Positions 33,955 through 44,649 of a stretch of 64,000 bases of DNA are shown here, in pieces. The translations under genes were made by a program, and so were the position numbers. Numbering within the stretch: position 1 is the stretch's first letter; every line of letters starts with the position of its first letter. Origin of the DNA: Pseudobutyrivibrio sp. (GTDB lineage: Bacteria > Bacillota > Clostridia > Lachnospirales > Lachnospiraceae); the NCBI GenBank assembly GCA_024684955.1, contig JAIKWH010000062.1:25239-89238 (forward strand). The letters run 5' to 3'. The notes below the pieces were generated by a model, which was not told where the DNA came from, searched no databases, and was given only the letters and a program-made list of their open reading frames with translations.

Positions 33955-34986
33955 ATGAAAGAATTCAAAGACAAGTATGGCAGTCTGCTCCATGAGCAGG
34001 AAGTGGACAATGGACTTTTGTCCTTCACTGTCATTCCGGAGCGTGGCATGGATGTGGGAGAAATCTGCTTTAAGGGAAAGAGAGTGTCTTGGGACAAGGG
34101 CAGAGAATACCTGATTCATCCAGAAAATGTAGACCTCCGCAAGGAGGGATGGGACAAGGGGTTTTATTGTGCCGTTTCTTCCGTAGGACCAGAGGTCTTT
34201 GGGACACCTGACGAGGTTAGAACAGTCCATGGCACAGGAGCCTACTCTATATGTGATTACAAGGATGTGGAGGTAAATACCAAAGGTGATATCACCGAGG
34301 TGACCGGCACATTCAATATCAAGGGATATGATAAAGATCCTGTTTATAAAAAGCAGGTAAAAGTGTTCACAGCTGCAAATAGTCATTTCCTAGTCAGGGA
34401 AGAGGTGATTACCAACCTGACAGATGAGAGAGTGCCAAACGACTATGGATATCACATCCAAATGTGCGGCAGGTCCTTTATGGAAAATGGAGGCAAGTAT
34501 CTGCTTCCTGTTAGACCTGACAGAATGCTTTTAAGGGACTCTGCTCCAAAGGAAAATGACCCAAAGGACATTTATCCATACGATCAGGATTTTGATCCAA
34601 TCAGGTGTTATCAATACATACCTGAACAGGTAAAGGGTCTTGAGATGGTGGCAGACATAAAGCCATGTCTTAAGATGATGGGGGATGACAAGCAGCCATT
34701 TACAGTAGAATGTATTGTAAATGCTGACAAGACAGGACTTGTCTTTATAGTAAGACCCCTGGCAGAATTTTCTCGCAGTCTTTTGGCAAAGAGAAATGTG
34801 GAGGATACTATGTATGCCATAGAGCCATGTAATACTAGGCCGAATTCTATAAGGCAAAAAGAGATTGACGGGGAACTCAGGTGGCTTGAGCCCCACGAAA
34901 GTTCTGTTAGCCATATAGCAATTGGCTACACAGAGGATAAGGTGCAGATAAATCACCTAATCCAATTAATTAGAGATTCATATTAA
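33955..34986 (+). CDS. DUF4432 family protein (aldose 1-epimerase-like)
   Basis: A 343-residue protein of the galactose-mutarotase-like beta-sandwich type, with VIPERGMDVGEICFKGKRVSW near residue 30 and a late conserved ITNLTDERVPNDYGYHIQ and EPCNTRP. DUF4432 proteins are annotated as aldose epimerase-like, but the substrate is unknown. The track's extra 18 residues overlap the HD-GYP gene, while GGGGGA lies before the ATG at 33955. The 31-nt gap suggests co-transcription with the HD-GYP gene. Confidence 0.82.
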   Translation: MKEFKDKYGSLLHEQEVDNGLLSFTVIPERGMDVGEICFKGKRVSWDKGREYLIHPENVDLRKEGWDKGFYCAVSSVGPEVFGTPDEVRTVHGTGAYSICDYKDVEVNTKGDITEVTGTFNIKGYDKDPVYKKQVKVFTAANSHFLVREEVITNLTDERVPNDYGYHIQMCGRSFMENGGKYLLPVRPDRMLLRDSAPKENDPKDIYPYDQDFDPIRCYQYIPEQVKGLEMVADIKPCLKMMGDDKQPFTVECIVNADKTGLVFIVRPLAEFSRSLLAKRNVEDTMYAIEPCNTRPNSIRQKEIDGELRWLEPHESSVSHIAIGYTEDKVQINHLIQLIRDSY

Positions 34987-34992
34987 AAATAA

Positions 34993-35030
34993 AAAGAGGT
35001 AGTTCTACAAAACTATCTCTTTCTTTTTTC
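34993..35030 (+). terminator. Intrinsic terminator after the DUF4432 gene
   Basis: AAAGAGGTAGTT and AACTATCTCTTT form a stem with a 6-nt loop, followed by a T-rich tract. It separates the HD-GYP operon from the chemoreceptor run. Confidence 0.8.
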
Positions 35031-35108
35031 TGCTTTCTCTTTTTTCAGTCGAGAATCCTTGAAAATACAGAAAAACTCTAAGAATAGTAACAGTTTTTTA
35101 ACAGTATA

Positions 35109-35137
35109 TTCACAAAGGGGCTTTCCATTCGTAATAA
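35109..35137 (+). promoter_or_regulatory. Possible promoter for the chemoreceptor run
   Basis: TTCACA and TAATAA are separated by 17 bp in the 245-nt gap before the first chemoreceptor. I found no good sigma-D (TAAA-N15-GCCGATAA) motif here. Confidence 0.35.
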
Positions 35138-35232
35138 AATAAAGTGAGTAATAAACTACATTTGACCGCATTGAGAATAATATGCCAATTGTGAGAGAGG
35201 AATGAGAATAGAAACTGAGGGGGCAAACGATA

Positions 35233-36960
35233 ATGGCAAAAGATAAAGCAAAAATGCGTTTTAGTATTCAGATGAAGATAATGTGCGCGATGATTTTCAT
35301 TGCTCTGAGTTCTTGTCTGGTCCTTGGAATAAGGGTTTATTCAACAGTTAGAGCCGCATTTATGGAGACTGCGGCCGATGATGCCCTAACACTGGCAGAG
35401 GTTACAGCGTCGGACCTGGATGGTGACGCTTTGGCAGCACTTCAAATCGGTGAAACAGGTACTAAGACATATGAGGAAGCCTATTCACAAATGTCTTTGC
35501 TTTTTGAAAAGACCGGACCTAATGCCCTATACACTATCGCTGAGAGAGATGGAAAGGTGGTTTATCTGGTGGATGTATCCTCTGAAAATGAACCTGTAGG
35601 AACAGAGGTTGAGCCAGAGTTTCTAGAAGAATATAAGACAGCCCTGGCAGCAAAGTCAGGATATACCACAGGAGAATTACAGAAGGTGGATGGCACGTTT
35701 TTGATTACATCCTATGCACCTATATACACAGATTCTGGAGAATTTGTTGGGGATGTAGCCTTTGACTATATAGCAGATGAACTGGCAGCAACCCTGAGGA
35801 GAATCCTATATACCGTAATAACTATTACAGTGCTCATTATGATACTGGCTGCAATATTCTCCATTGTAGTGTCTAGGGGTATCACCGGTGGAATAAGAAA
35901 AGTCAATACCCGAGTAATAGATTTGGTATCTAATAATGGTGACTTGACTCAGAAGGTGGAGGTTGCCACCAATGACGAAATTAGCGATATAGCCCATTCA
36001 ATCAACAGCCTCCTAGATTATATAAGAGGGGTTGTTACTAATATTTCAACTAACGCTGAGGCCCTTTCGGACTCAGTGGAGGTGGCGCAGAAATCCAGCT
36101 TAGAAACCTCGGATGAATTGAGAAGCGTATCTGCCTCTATGCAGCAGATGACAGCCTCAATGGAGGAATCATCAGCAAATTTACAGCAGGTGCAGACAGC
36201 ATCCGGTGAGGTTGGAGACAATATAAACGAAATGAACAATAGCATTATGGAGGGTTCTTCCTATGCAGAAGACATGGAAGCCAGAGCCCTTGCAATGCAA
36301 AAAGAGGCTGATATTCAAACAATAGAAGTAGAGCAGAGGGCAGCAGAAATGTCAGAGTCCCTAAATGCCAGAATAGAGGATGCCAAGAATGTAGAAAATA
36401 TTTCAAACCTTACATCTACTATTTTGGACATAGCATCTCAGACCAACCTCCTATCACTGAATGCTTCTATTGAGGCAGCCAGAGCAGGAGAGGCAGGCAA
36501 GGGATTTGCAGTAGTAGCAGATGAGATTTCACAGCTGGCTACAAACTCTTCTAACACAGCAAAGGAAATTCAAGAAATATCAGACGCTGTTATTGGAAAT
36601 GTTAGGGGACTTGCAGATGAAGCCACATCTATGGTTGATTTTGTGAGGGATAAGACAATTGGCGGATATATGAAACTAAAAGAGACTGGAGACCAGTACC
36701 AGCAAGATGCAGCAAAAATGTCTGACATGTTAAAAGAACTGGAGGAGAAAGCGGCTCGTATATCAGATGCAATGAGCCAGGTGAGCACATCTATTGCCAA
36801 TGTATCTGGAGCAGTGGAGGAAAGCGCAAAGGCTGCCACATCAGTAGCTGAAAGTGCAACCACAATGTCTACTAACATGGAAAACAATACAGATGTGGTA
36901 AACCAGAATTCAGACATAGCAAGGCAACTTACAGACGAAGTAGAGAAGTTTATATTCTAA
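35233..36960 (+). CDS. Methyl-accepting chemotaxis protein with extracellular Cache-like sensor (first of five)
   Basis: A 575-residue receptor. Membrane segment 1 is at about residues 13-33, a Cache-like extracellular domain at about 34-185 (including [24 protein letters not shown]), membrane segment 2 at about 190-212 and HAMP at about 213-265. The long cytoplasmic coiled coil has its signalling tip [29 protein letters not shown] near 403. It should control CheA through CheW. GAACTGAGGGGG precedes the ATG. No CheR-tethering pentapeptide is seen at the C-terminus. First of a run MCP-MCP-binding protein-MCP. Confidence 0.93.
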   Translation: MAKDKAKMRFSIQMKIMCAMIFIALSSCLVLGIRVYSTVRAAFMETAADDALTLAEVTASDLDGDALAALQIGETGTKTYEEAYSQMSLLFEKTGPNALYTIAERDGKVVYLVDVSSENEPVGTEVEPEFLEEYKTALAAKSGYTTGELQKVDGTFLITSYAPIYTDSGEFVGDVAFDYIADELAATLRRILYTVITITVLIMILAAIFSIVVSRGITGGIRKVNTRVIDLVSNNGDLTQKVEVATNDEISDIAHSINSLLDYIRGVVTNISTNAEALSDSVEVAQKSSLETSDELRSVSASMQQMTASMEESSANLQQVQTASGEVGDNINEMNNSIMEGSSYAEDMEARALAMQKEADIQTIEVEQRAAEMSESLNARIEDAKNVENISNLTSTILDIASQTNLLSLNASIEAARAGEAGKGFAVVADEISQLATNSSNTAKEIQEISDAVIGNVRGLADEATSMVDFVRDKTIGGYMKLKETGDQYQQDAAKMSDMLKELEEKAARISDAMSQVSTSIANVSGAVEESAKAATSVAESATTMSTNMENNTDVVNQNSDIARQLTDEVEKFIF

Positions 36961-37000
36961 GAATTGGCACAATAAATATTTTTTACGAGAGGAAGGTATT

Positions 37001-38821
37001 ATGAAAGAAAAGCAAAAGAACAAAAGAAACAGAGGGCTGATAGGAGACCATTCTCCAGTTGGTTTTTTCCAAACCATCAGTTTTCAGAATCTCTTCGTAA
37101 ACATAGTAGTCTTAATTATGTTTGTGGCAGTTTCTTTTTATACTCTATCTTCAATGAATCAAATAAAGGAAGATGCAGTATCAGCCCTAAGCAATTCTGA
37201 TGAGGCTCTTATCACCCTGGGGGATATGAAAGCCAATGTCAGCTCGGCAGTGGCAGAAATGTCAGATGTAACTGGTATTTGCAGGTCTGCAGAGATAAAT
37301 GATTCTACTAAAAAGAGAGAGGCTGCAGCATCCAGGATGGAGATTGAAACTCTCTATAACAAACTGCCAAAGCAGGAGACCCTGCTGAAGGAGAGCCCAC
37401 TTTGGGCCCTGTTTACACCAGGTACTGCAGCAGTAGATGATGCAGCAGCAAAGTTGGAAACATATTTTACAGATGTGTTTACTATTCTGGATTATTATCA
37501 GGCTGGGAACTATGGAGCAGGTATTGCCTTGATGGAGGGCCAGTATCAGGCAGACATGGTTTCTGCAAACACAGCTATTGCTGTCATGCAGGATGATGTT
37601 ATCATCGTAGCCAACAGAGTCGGACCAAGCGTTGAGAAAGAGATGCAGTCGTCTGTAAAGGTAGCCGTTGTTATGATGGTTATCGTTGCAGTTCTTATTC
37701 TCATGGCAATTGTCATCATGCAGGCTTCTGTTATTAAGGCTATCAAGAATATCACAAAAGCCATCGGTGGTATTGTTAGCGATATCGACGAAGGAAATGG
37801 CGATTTGTCAAAGCGTATTGAGTACAAGAGCAATAACGAACTGAAACTTATCATTGGAGGATTCAACTCCTTCATGGACACTTTGCAACATATTATTGGC
37901 AAAGTAAAAGAGGGTACTGTAGTTTTGGAGGAATCTTCTACTAATGTATCTCAGAGAATTACCTCTGTATCTGGCTCTATCATGAATACATCAGCAGCAA
38001 TGGAAGAACTTTCAGCCACCATGGATTCTGTATCAGCAGTTACATCAAATCTCAATGAGAGATTAAAAGATGTTGATACAGCCACAGAGGAAATCAGAAC
38101 CCAGGCTAGAGAGGGTATGGATACAGCTAAGCAGATTCAAGAGTCTGCTATCACTATTAAAGACGATACAAATACAAGAAAAGACGGAGCAAAGGCCAAG
38201 GTTGAAGCCCTTTCTACCACCCTGGCAGCATCTGTTAAGGATGCAGAAAAGGTTGGCCAGATTAATGACTTGACAGCCAACATTATGGATATTGCATCTC
38301 GTACAAATCTCCTTTCTCTCAATGCTTCTATTGAGGCAGCCAGAGCAGGTGAGGCCGGACGAGGCTTTGCAGTCGTTGCTGAGGAAATCGGCGAACTGGC
38401 AACAAATTCTCATCAGACAGCAGGCAGCATTCAGGCGATTTCAAATGAGGTTACCAGTGCCGTTACCGCACTGTCAGAAAACGCAACTCAAGTAATTGAA
38501 TTTATTAATGGAACTATTCTTTCAGACTACGATTCATTTGGTAATCTGGGAGACGGATATATGGAGACAGCCCAGTCTATAACCGCCATGGTTGAAAGTT
38601 TTACAAATAAGGCTGATGAGTTGTCAGAGACTATGGAGAAAATGATTGGAGACATTAATTCTATTGCAGAGGCTGTAAACGAGTCATCAGAGGCAATATC
38701 AATGTCTGCAGAGAATTCTCAGGAGATTGTAAATGAGGTAACAGAAATTAGTTCGGCAGTAGAAAAGAATACAGAAGTTTCAGATGACCTGACATCATCT
38801 GTAGCAATGTTCAAGCAGTAA
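37001..38821 (+). CDS. Methyl-accepting chemotaxis protein with helical extracellular domain (second of five)
   Basis: A 606-residue receptor with a 30-residue cytoplasmic start, membrane segment 1 (about 31-50), a helical, 4HB-like extracellular domain (about 51-218), membrane segment 2 (about 222-245), HAMP (to about 300) and a signalling tip [29 protein letters not shown] near 433. The helical sensor resembles receptors that bind small ligands or periplasmic binding proteins. The sugar-binding lipoprotein gene follows after 17 nt, which makes it the best candidate partner for that protein. GAGAGGAAGG precedes the ATG. Confidence 0.92.
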   Translation: MKEKQKNKRNRGLIGDHSPVGFFQTISFQNLFVNIVVLIMFVAVSFYTLSSMNQIKEDAVSALSNSDEALITLGDMKANVSSAVAEMSDVTGICRSAEINDSTKKREAAASRMEIETLYNKLPKQETLLKESPLWALFTPGTAAVDDAAAKLETYFTDVFTILDYYQAGNYGAGIALMEGQYQADMVSANTAIAVMQDDVIIVANRVGPSVEKEMQSSVKVAVVMMVIVAVLILMAIVIMQASVIKAIKNITKAIGGIVSDIDEGNGDLSKRIEYKSNNELKLIIGGFNSFMDTLQHIIGKVKEGTVVLEESSTNVSQRITSVSGSIMNTSAAMEELSATMDSVSAVTSNLNERLKDVDTATEEIRTQAREGMDTAKQIQESAITIKDDTNTRKDGAKAKVEALSTTLAASVKDAEKVGQINDLTANIMDIASRTNLLSLNASIEAARAGEAGRGFAVVAEEIGELATNSHQTAGSIQAISNEVTSAVTALSENATQVIEFINGTILSDYDSFGNLGDGYMETAQSITAMVESFTNKADELSETMEKMIGDINSIAEAVNESSEAISMSAENSQEIVNEVTEISSAVEKNTEVSDDLTSSVAMFKQ

Positions 38822-38838
38822 GGAAAGGAAGTCGAAAC

Positions 38839-39879
38839 ATGAAGAAATTATTAGCATTAGCTTTATCTATTGCACTGCTGGCCACTGGCTGCGGAAAAGC
38901 AACAGGAGGTGGAGGGGCTGCAGCAAGCCCTGAGGCAGGCTCAAGCGTACAGGCGGACGAGACCTTTTATGGACAGGCAGATCTTTCCAGCTTGAAGGGA
39001 AAGAAAATCGGTATAACAATCCAGTCACTGCAGAATGCTTATTGGGCAGGCATTATGACAGGCCTGACAGTGGTTTTGGAGGAGAATGGAGCAGACTATG
39101 ACCTATATGCCTGCGACCAGAATGTCGATACTCAGATTGGCCAGTTGGAAAACTTTATTACCCTAGGCTATGACCTGATAATTGTGCACCCACAGGATGC
39201 CGGGGCAGTTGAAGAAGTGTGTGCTGAGGCAAGAGCAGCGGGAATAAAGGTTATCTGCTGGGACTCAACAATGGAAAATGTTGATGTAAACTTTGTCCTT
39301 GACAATGACACACTGGGAAAACAGATTGGACGTCTTGCTGGAGAATTTATCAACCAGCACTATGATGCAGCAAACAAGGCCCAGGTGGTTGTAATCGGAG
39401 CTAGCAGCGTGGATGTTTTGGTTGCCAGAGCAGATGGTATCAAGGCAGGCATGGAAGAAGTTGCAGGTGGTAAATACAATATTGCAGCAGAGATTGATGG
39501 TCTCACATCTGATGAAGCGGAGATTAATATGAACAGTCTTCTTGCAACACATCCAGAGATTACAGTTGCGGTTGGCATTGGCTCTGGTGCTATGATTGGT
39601 GGAAATAATGCTTACATGAATATGTATCAGTCAGCAGTTCCAGATAATGTAGGCGTCATAACAACAGATGTTACAAAGACTCAGCTTACCGCTCTATTAA
39701 ATGGAGAGGCAGCAAAGGGCATCGTAGGCTTTGAGGGATCTGATGTGCAGACAGGTAATTGCGCAGCAAGTCTCATAGCCTTAACACTTAATAATCAGGT
39801 TGGAGCAAAGGACGTTTATAGACAAATCAGTTCTATCACCATGGATAACGTAGCAGATATTTTAAACAATATGTACTAA
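38839..39879 (+). CDS. Sugar-binding lipoprotein (RbsB-type), orphan within the chemoreceptor run
   Basis: A 346-residue lipoprotein with lipobox LLATGCG (Cys near residue 18) and a periplasmic-binding type I fold of the ribose/galactose kind (KIGITIQSLQNAYWAGIMTGL, LGYDLIIVHPQDAGAV, VITTDVTKTQL). No permease or ATPase gene is adjacent; chemoreceptors lie on both sides. Known precedent: RbsB and MglB present sugars to the Trg receptor. Inference: this protein presents a sugar to one of the neighbouring receptors rather than to a transporter, or shares a transporter elsewhere. AAGGAAAGGAAG precedes the ATG. Confidence 0.88.
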   Translation: MKKLLALALSIALLATGCGKATGGGGAAASPEAGSSVQADETFYGQADLSSLKGKKIGITIQSLQNAYWAGIMTGLTVVLEENGADYDLYACDQNVDTQIGQLENFITLGYDLIIVHPQDAGAVEEVCAEARAAGIKVICWDSTMENVDVNFVLDNDTLGKQIGRLAGEFINQHYDAANKAQVVVIGASSVDVLVARADGIKAGMEEVAGGKYNIAAEIDGLTSDEAEINMNSLLATHPEITVAVGIGSGAMIGGNNAYMNMYQSAVPDNVGVITTDVTKTQLTALLNGEAAKGIVGFEGSDVQTGNCAASLIALTLNNQVGAKDVYRQISSITMDNVADILNNMY

Positions 39880-39920
39880 TTGTCAGAGCAAGGCGTACTT
39901 GAGTTTTATATGTATCTATT

Positions 39921-39953
39921 TGGGCTTGGCAATATTTGGCCAAGCCCTTTTTT
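39921..39953 (+). terminator. Intrinsic terminator after the orphan binding protein
   Basis: GGGCTTGGC and GCCAAGCCC form a perfect 9-bp stem with an 8-nt loop, followed by six T. Confidence 0.9.
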
Positions 39954-39984
39954 GGGGGAGTGATGAAGAGAGGAGGATGGATTA

Positions 39985-41709
39985 ATGGTAAGAAAGCGTA
40001 AGCTAGCGGGTCATATAATGAGGATAGCACTAGCGGTGTCTTGTTTAATCGTGGCAGCCCTGGTGTCAATCAGTGCCTATTATTTAATTAATGCCTACGA
40101 AAGTACAATTGAGGACCAGCTGAGAACCTCTGCCGTTCAATTGGACGATATGATAAACCATACCTGTGACGGAGATTGGAAACTAAGCGAGAATGGGGAA
40201 CTGATGAAAGGGGATATGGTTGTCCATGACCAATGCCTTGAAAGACTGGGTGATTTATCAAACAAAACTGGTTTGAAATATACAGTTTTTTATGGAAACA
40301 CCAGATATATTTCTACCATGACTAACGCAGATGGTTCCTCTATGGAGGGTACAACAGCTTCAGATGCCGTATATCAGTCTGTAGTAAAAGAAGGAAATGA
40401 CTATTACATGAAGAGGCTTAAAATTGGGGATAGCAACTATAATGCATACTATGTTCCTCTTTGCAATACTGACGGTTCAAGGGTTGGAATGCTCTTTGCA
40501 GGCAAGGAAACCAACATAATTTATAAAACTATGAATTCTGCCCTCTTGCAGATGTTTCTGGTGGCAGGAATTGGTCTTACCTTCCTCTTTATAGTAGGAA
40601 TAAAAATGATGAGAAGTTCATCCTCTGCTATGCACGATATTGTGGAGGGGCTAAGGGCTCTTTCAAGAGGAGAACTTACCTATTGGTTTGCTGAATCATC
40701 TATACAAAGAAAAGATGAGGTGGGAATTATAGCGGAGGCGGCCACAGAATTAAGGGATAAACTGACGGAGGTAATTACCAACACAATCAGTCTTTCTGAG
40801 CAGGTAAGTGATGCCGGAGATGAGTTGGCTAGGTCAGCTGAGGGAGCCTCAGCCGCATCAAGTCAGGTTACTTCTGCTGTAGATGATATTAGCAAGGGGG
40901 CTGTGAGTCAGGCAGAAAGTGTAGGACATTCTGTGGGTAATACTACAGAAATCGGCACAAATATTATCAGTATTACAGAGAGCGTAGAGGAACTATCTAG
41001 TGACGCAAAGGAGATGAATTCTGCAACTGATAGGACTATATCTGCTGTTACAGAATTGCTAAAGCAAAATGAGGCTGTCATTATTTCCATGAATGAGATT
41101 AGAAACCAAATCAGGGCAACCAATGAGGCGGTTATACAAATTGCAGAGGCCTCAAAGTCTATTTCTAGCATCTCAAACCAGACCAATCTTTTGGCTTTAA
41201 ACGCATCAATTGAGGCGGCTAGAGCAGGAGAGCAAGGAAAGGGCTTTGCAGTTGTAGCCACAGAAATTAGCACCTTGGCAGACCAGTCTGGAGAGGCAGC
41301 AGTTTCCATTAATGAGATTGTAAGCAATCTGGTAAAGGAATCCCAGGAGAGCGTAAATATTATTGAAAAATTAAATACAGCCTTCCAGGAGCAGATTGTA
41401 AAACTAAATTCTACCAAGGAAGATATGGATGGAATGGTAGTAAATGTGGCCAGTGTAAAAGATAGTGCATCCCTCATCCAGGAAAAGGTTGGTTTGCTCA
41501 ATTCATCAAAGGATAGCCTAAACAATATTATTGAAGACCTGTCAGCTATTTCTCAACAGAATGCGGCATCCTCTGAGGAGACCAACGCATCTATGGAGGA
41601 ACTTAATGCAACCTTTGAAATTATTAATCATTCGGCAGATGAATTAAAGGAACTTGCCCTTAACCTAAATGAGGAAATCAACTTCTTCAAACTGGAGGTT
41701 GCAGGGTAA
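39985..41709 (+). CDS. Methyl-accepting chemotaxis protein with single-Cache-like sensor (third of five)
   Basis: A 574-residue receptor. Membrane segment 1 (about 11-32) precedes a single-Cache-like extracellular domain (about 33-180, with [21 protein letters not shown]), membrane segment 2 (about 184-205), HAMP, and the signalling tip [29 protein letters not shown] near 398. AGAGGAGG lies 8 nt before the ATG. It follows a terminator, so it is either read through or has its own promoter; none is obvious in the 31-nt gap. A terminator follows it. Confidence 0.93.
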   Translation: MVRKRKLAGHIMRIALAVSCLIVAALVSISAYYLINAYESTIEDQLRTSAVQLDDMINHTCDGDWKLSENGELMKGDMVVHDQCLERLGDLSNKTGLKYTVFYGNTRYISTMTNADGSSMEGTTASDAVYQSVVKEGNDYYMKRLKIGDSNYNAYYVPLCNTDGSRVGMLFAGKETNIIYKTMNSALLQMFLVAGIGLTFLFIVGIKMMRSSSSAMHDIVEGLRALSRGELTYWFAESSIQRKDEVGIIAEAATELRDKLTEVITNTISLSEQVSDAGDELARSAEGASAASSQVTSAVDDISKGAVSQAESVGHSVGNTTEIGTNIISITESVEELSSDAKEMNSATDRTISAVTELLKQNEAVIISMNEIRNQIRATNEAVIQIAEASKSISSISNQTNLLALNASIEAARAGEQGKGFAVVATEISTLADQSGEAAVSINEIVSNLVKESQESVNIIEKLNTAFQEQIVKLNSTKEDMDGMVVNVASVKDSASLIQEKVGLLNSSKDSLNNIIEDLSAISQQNAASSEETNASMEELNATFEIINHSADELKELALNLNEEINFFKLEVAG

Positions 41710-41730
41710 AATAAAAAAAAGAATTAAAGG

Positions 41731-41767
41731 AAATTGTCCGGCTATTTGTCAGCCGGGCAATTTTTTT
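41731..41767 (+). terminator. Intrinsic terminator after the third chemoreceptor
   Basis: AAATTGTCCGGCT and AGCCGGGCAATTT pair with one G-T wobble around a 6-nt loop and run into seven T. It lies inside the 72-nt extension that the ORF track adds to the next gene, which argues against that longer start. Confidence 0.9.
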
Positions 41768-41805
41768 ATAGAATACTCATGGGATTATTCCATAGGAGAA
41801 GAAAA

Positions 41806-43374
41806 ATGAAGGCAGATTTTAAGGAAAAAAACCGAGGTGTGGCATTTCAGTTTATTATAATTCTTGTTATATCCTTTATAGTTTATGGGGTATATGTAGG
41901 TGCCAATCTATACAAAAATATAATGGACAATCACTATGAGTCAATCGATTCCATGGTGGATGTGACAAAGGACAACCTGTCCCAGACCTTAAATTTTATC
42001 CAGGGTGCATCCATATCAATTTCTGCATCAGATTCTGTGAGAAGATGGATAAGTGATGACACCATCTATTTTGGCAACACCAAAAATTCCTACGTAAACA
42101 AAGAGTTGCTCAACAAGGATATCCAGAGCATTCTTTCCAACACAGGTATAAATTCTTATTCATATTTGGACTATGTAGTGATATTGGAAAATGGAGATAT
42201 TCTCACCTATTCCTACACCAGCCCTGTCCCTGTCAGTTATATTTATTCCTCTGTGGAGGATTGCTATGAGCAGATAAAGGATGAGGATAATTATTCTATA
42301 GTCCTGCCACCCACAAAGGACAGGCCGGAGATTTTCTTTACCCTAAGGCTTCAAGCTGACTTTTCCACCAATAATAGTTTATATATAGTCTCAGGAGTGG
42401 CTGAGGAAAACATTAATAAAATCTATAATGATACCCTCATATACGAGGGCAGCAATGCCTACATCATAGACAAGGATGGCATTGTTTATTCTTCAAATGA
42501 CGATGAGACCCTTGGCACTCAGTTACAAGACCAGGACAGGCCTGACAAGTTATATATCAAAAGGAGAATTAACAGGGATTACTACTATGTCTACACCATG
42601 CCAAAGTCGGTGTTGATGAGGGAGACACTGAGTAACATGAGGATGTATTTCCTTATTTCTGTCCTTATGATTATTCTCCTGTCAATCACCTTTATAAAAC
42701 TCAGGGACCAGGTCTCTGCTCTTTATGAGTCGGAGTATGAGTCGAGAATTATGCTGAAGGAGACAGAACTAAAAAATCTCCAGCATCAGATGAATCCTCA
42801 TTTTCTCTTTAACATATTGCTTACCATACAGATAAAGGCCAAGATGGCAGGAGATGAGGTGGTGTACAAAATGATTTCCTCCTTGTCTTCTCTGCTCAGG
42901 TCTGGTATATACAAGGATGAACGAGGGATAATTTCTATCAGGGAGGAACTTAGACTGGTAGAATATTATCTGGAATTACAAAAAATGAGATTTGAGGACA
43001 GGTTGGATTACTCAATCGAACTTTCGGAGGAAAGCATTTATGATTGCACAATCCCCCGTCTAATAATAGAGCCAATGGTAGAAAATGCTATAGTCCACGG
43101 CGTGGAGGGCATTAGCGAAAAAGCCAAGGTAGATGTTAAACTGGCTTACAATAATGGGGATGTAATAATCCATGTTATAGATAATGGGGCTGGATTTGAT
43201 CCAAAGGAGGTGGACCTTGATTCAAAGGATTCCACTGGTATTGGCCTTGCATACGCAAAGGAAAGACTGCAGTTAATCTATGGAGAAAATTATGGACTCA
43301 GGGTTGAAAGCGCAGTTGGCAATGGCACAGATGTTATAATCAAAATTCCAAAGGTGACCAGGGTAATGGAGTAA
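41806..43374 (+). CDS. YesM-type sensor histidine kinase
   Basis: A 522-residue membrane kinase. Membrane segment 1 (about 13-35), a large Cache-like extracellular sensor (about 36-275) and membrane segment 2 (about 277-298) precede a His_kinase domain with HQMNPHFLFNILLTIQ (phospho-His near 327) and HATPase_c (LIIEPMVENAIVHG, DNGAGFD). This family typically senses sugars and controls sugar ABC transporters. TAGGAG lies before the ATG at 41806. The response regulator gene starts 4 nt after its stop. Confidence 0.93.
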   Translation: MKADFKEKNRGVAFQFIIILVISFIVYGVYVGANLYKNIMDNHYESIDSMVDVTKDNLSQTLNFIQGASISISASDSVRRWISDDTIYFGNTKNSYVNKELLNKDIQSILSNTGINSYSYLDYVVILENGDILTYSYTSPVPVSYIYSSVEDCYEQIKDEDNYSIVLPPTKDRPEIFFTLRLQADFSTNNSLYIVSGVAEENINKIYNDTLIYEGSNAYIIDKDGIVYSSNDDETLGTQLQDQDRPDKLYIKRRINRDYYYVYTMPKSVLMRETLSNMRMYFLISVLMIILLSITFIKLRDQVSALYESEYESRIMLKETELKNLQHQMNPHFLFNILLTIQIKAKMAGDEVVYKMISSLSSLLRSGIYKDERGIISIREELRLVEYYLELQKMRFEDRLDYSIELSEESIYDCTIPRLIIEPMVENAIVHGVEGISEKAKVDVKLAYNNGDVIIHVIDNGAGFDPKEVDLDSKDSTGIGLAYAKERLQLIYGENYGLRVESAVGNGTDVIIKIPKVTRVME

Positions 43375-43378
43375 AGGT

Positions 43379-44488
43379 ATGTTTAGTGTAATTGTTGTAG
43401 ACGACGAGAAAAGTATTAGAGAGGGAATCGTACAACTTATCGATTGGAAAGAAATAGGATGTCAGGTGACAGGATCCTTTTCAAATGGCAAGGAGGCTTT
43501 AGAATTTCTTGAGTCAAATCCTGTGGATATAGTTGTAACTGACATAAAGATGCCAGAGATGGATGGCCTGACTCTTAGCGCAAAAATAAAGGAGAAGAAG
43601 GAGGATATAGACGTAATTATCCTTACAGCCTACTCAGATTTCTCCTATGCCAAGATGGCTATTTCAAATGGTGTTACCGATTTCATCATAAAAAACGAAT
43701 TTTTGGAAGAACTGCCAAAGGCCATAGAAAAGATTGCTGCCACAAAGGCCAACAAGTCTGTTGCCAGTGACAGAAGGTTTATTGCCTGCGCCTGCGAGAT
43801 TCTCGAAACTGAAAATAGCAAGAAAAAAGACTATGACTATCTAAAGATTATCAGCAACATTTTAAAGATTGCCCTGATTGACTGTGAGTACCAGATTATG
43901 CCAAAGGATGACAGGTGCTTTACCATTGTAATAAATGTTAAAAATGATTCTGCGGTCAATTTATCCACAATAGGAGCATACTTTAAGGATATTATCAACA
44001 TGGCCACAGAGTTTATGAGTATAGATATTCGCTTTGGCCTGGGTACCTTTGTGGATTCTGGAGATGCTGTAAAGCAGTCTCTCAAGCAGGCCATGATTGC
44101 CTTGTCCCGCTGTGAGATTGAGGGGTCTGGAATCTATTTCTTTGAGGAGAGCAAGAGAAATAAAAAGAGAGAGTTGATGCAGCAGGTTAATGACTATATC
44201 GATAGCCATTACAGCCAGCAGGTCAACCTGCACATGATAGCAAGCGAGTTATATCTTAATGAGGCCTATCTTAGCCGTGCTTATAAAAATGCAGCAGGCA
44301 TTACCATTACAGAGTATCTGACCAATGTGAGAATTGAAAAGGCCAAAGAGCTCATTATGGAAGGCGGTATGAAATTATACGAGATTGCAGATGCAGTTGG
44401 CTTTAAAGATGCTGCATATTTTACAAATGTTTTTGTAAAAAACACTGGGGTAAATCCAAGCGAGTACAAAAAATTACAACTTATGTAA
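43379..44488 (+). CDS. YesN-type response regulator with AraC DNA-binding domain
   Basis: A 369-residue regulator with an N-terminal receiver (VVDDEKS, phospho-Asp in VVTDIKMPEMDG near residue 55, LTAYSDFSYAKMA), a middle region without a recognised domain, and a C-terminal AraC helix-turn-helix pair (about 262-369, ending YFTNVFVKNTGVNPSEYKK). It works with the adjacent YesM-type kinase. The sugar transporter and GH65 genes directly downstream are the expected targets, and a 10-bp inverted repeat between them may be its site. Confidence 0.93.
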   Translation: MFSVIVVDDEKSIREGIVQLIDWKEIGCQVTGSFSNGKEALEFLESNPVDIVVTDIKMPEMDGLTLSAKIKEKKEDIDVIILTAYSDFSYAKMAISNGVTDFIIKNEFLEELPKAIEKIAATKANKSVASDRRFIACACEILETENSKKKDYDYLKIISNILKIALIDCEYQIMPKDDRCFTIVINVKNDSAVNLSTIGAYFKDIINMATEFMSIDIRFGLGTFVDSGDAVKQSLKQAMIALSRCEIEGSGIYFFEESKRNKKRELMQQVNDYIDSHYSQQVNLHMIASELYLNEAYLSRAYKNAAGITITEYLTNVRIEKAKELIMEGGMKLYEIADAVGFKDAAYFTNVFVKNTGVNPSEYKKLQLM

Positions 44489-44584
44489 AAATTTTACAAG
44501 CGACTCCCCCGAAATGTGAAAAATTCATATAGTAAGTGGCAAATAAAACACAAGTTAAAGTAAATTGCCTCTATTCAGATTAAG

Positions 44585-44621
44585 CGTGTTTCAAAGTATA
44601 TTATAAATACATTGAAACACG
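44585..44621. promoter_or_regulatory. Inverted repeat upstream of the sugar-binding protein gene
   Basis: CGTGTTTCAA and TTGAAACACG are perfect 10-bp arms separated by 17 bp of A/T-rich DNA. They end 28 bp before the ATG of the binding protein gene and just before its AAGGAGGGG site. It could be an operator, an RNA hairpin or a weak terminator of the regulator gene; the T run after it is short. Confidence 0.6.
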
Positions 44622-44649
44622 TTTTCTAAATTCAAAGGAGGGGTAATTA

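Noticed and set aside
35100-35232. Sigma-D (flagellar) promoter before the chemoreceptor run
   Set aside because: TAAA occurs, but no GCCGATAA-like element lies 15 bp downstream.
40908-41525. 205-residue minus-strand ORF in the third chemoreceptor
   Set aside because: Antisense shadow of the coiled-coil signalling domain; similar Ser/Phe-rich shadows occur opposite every chemoreceptor here.
41734-41805. 24-residue N-terminal extension of the YesM-type kinase
   Set aside because: It runs through a strong intrinsic terminator and has no ribosome site.
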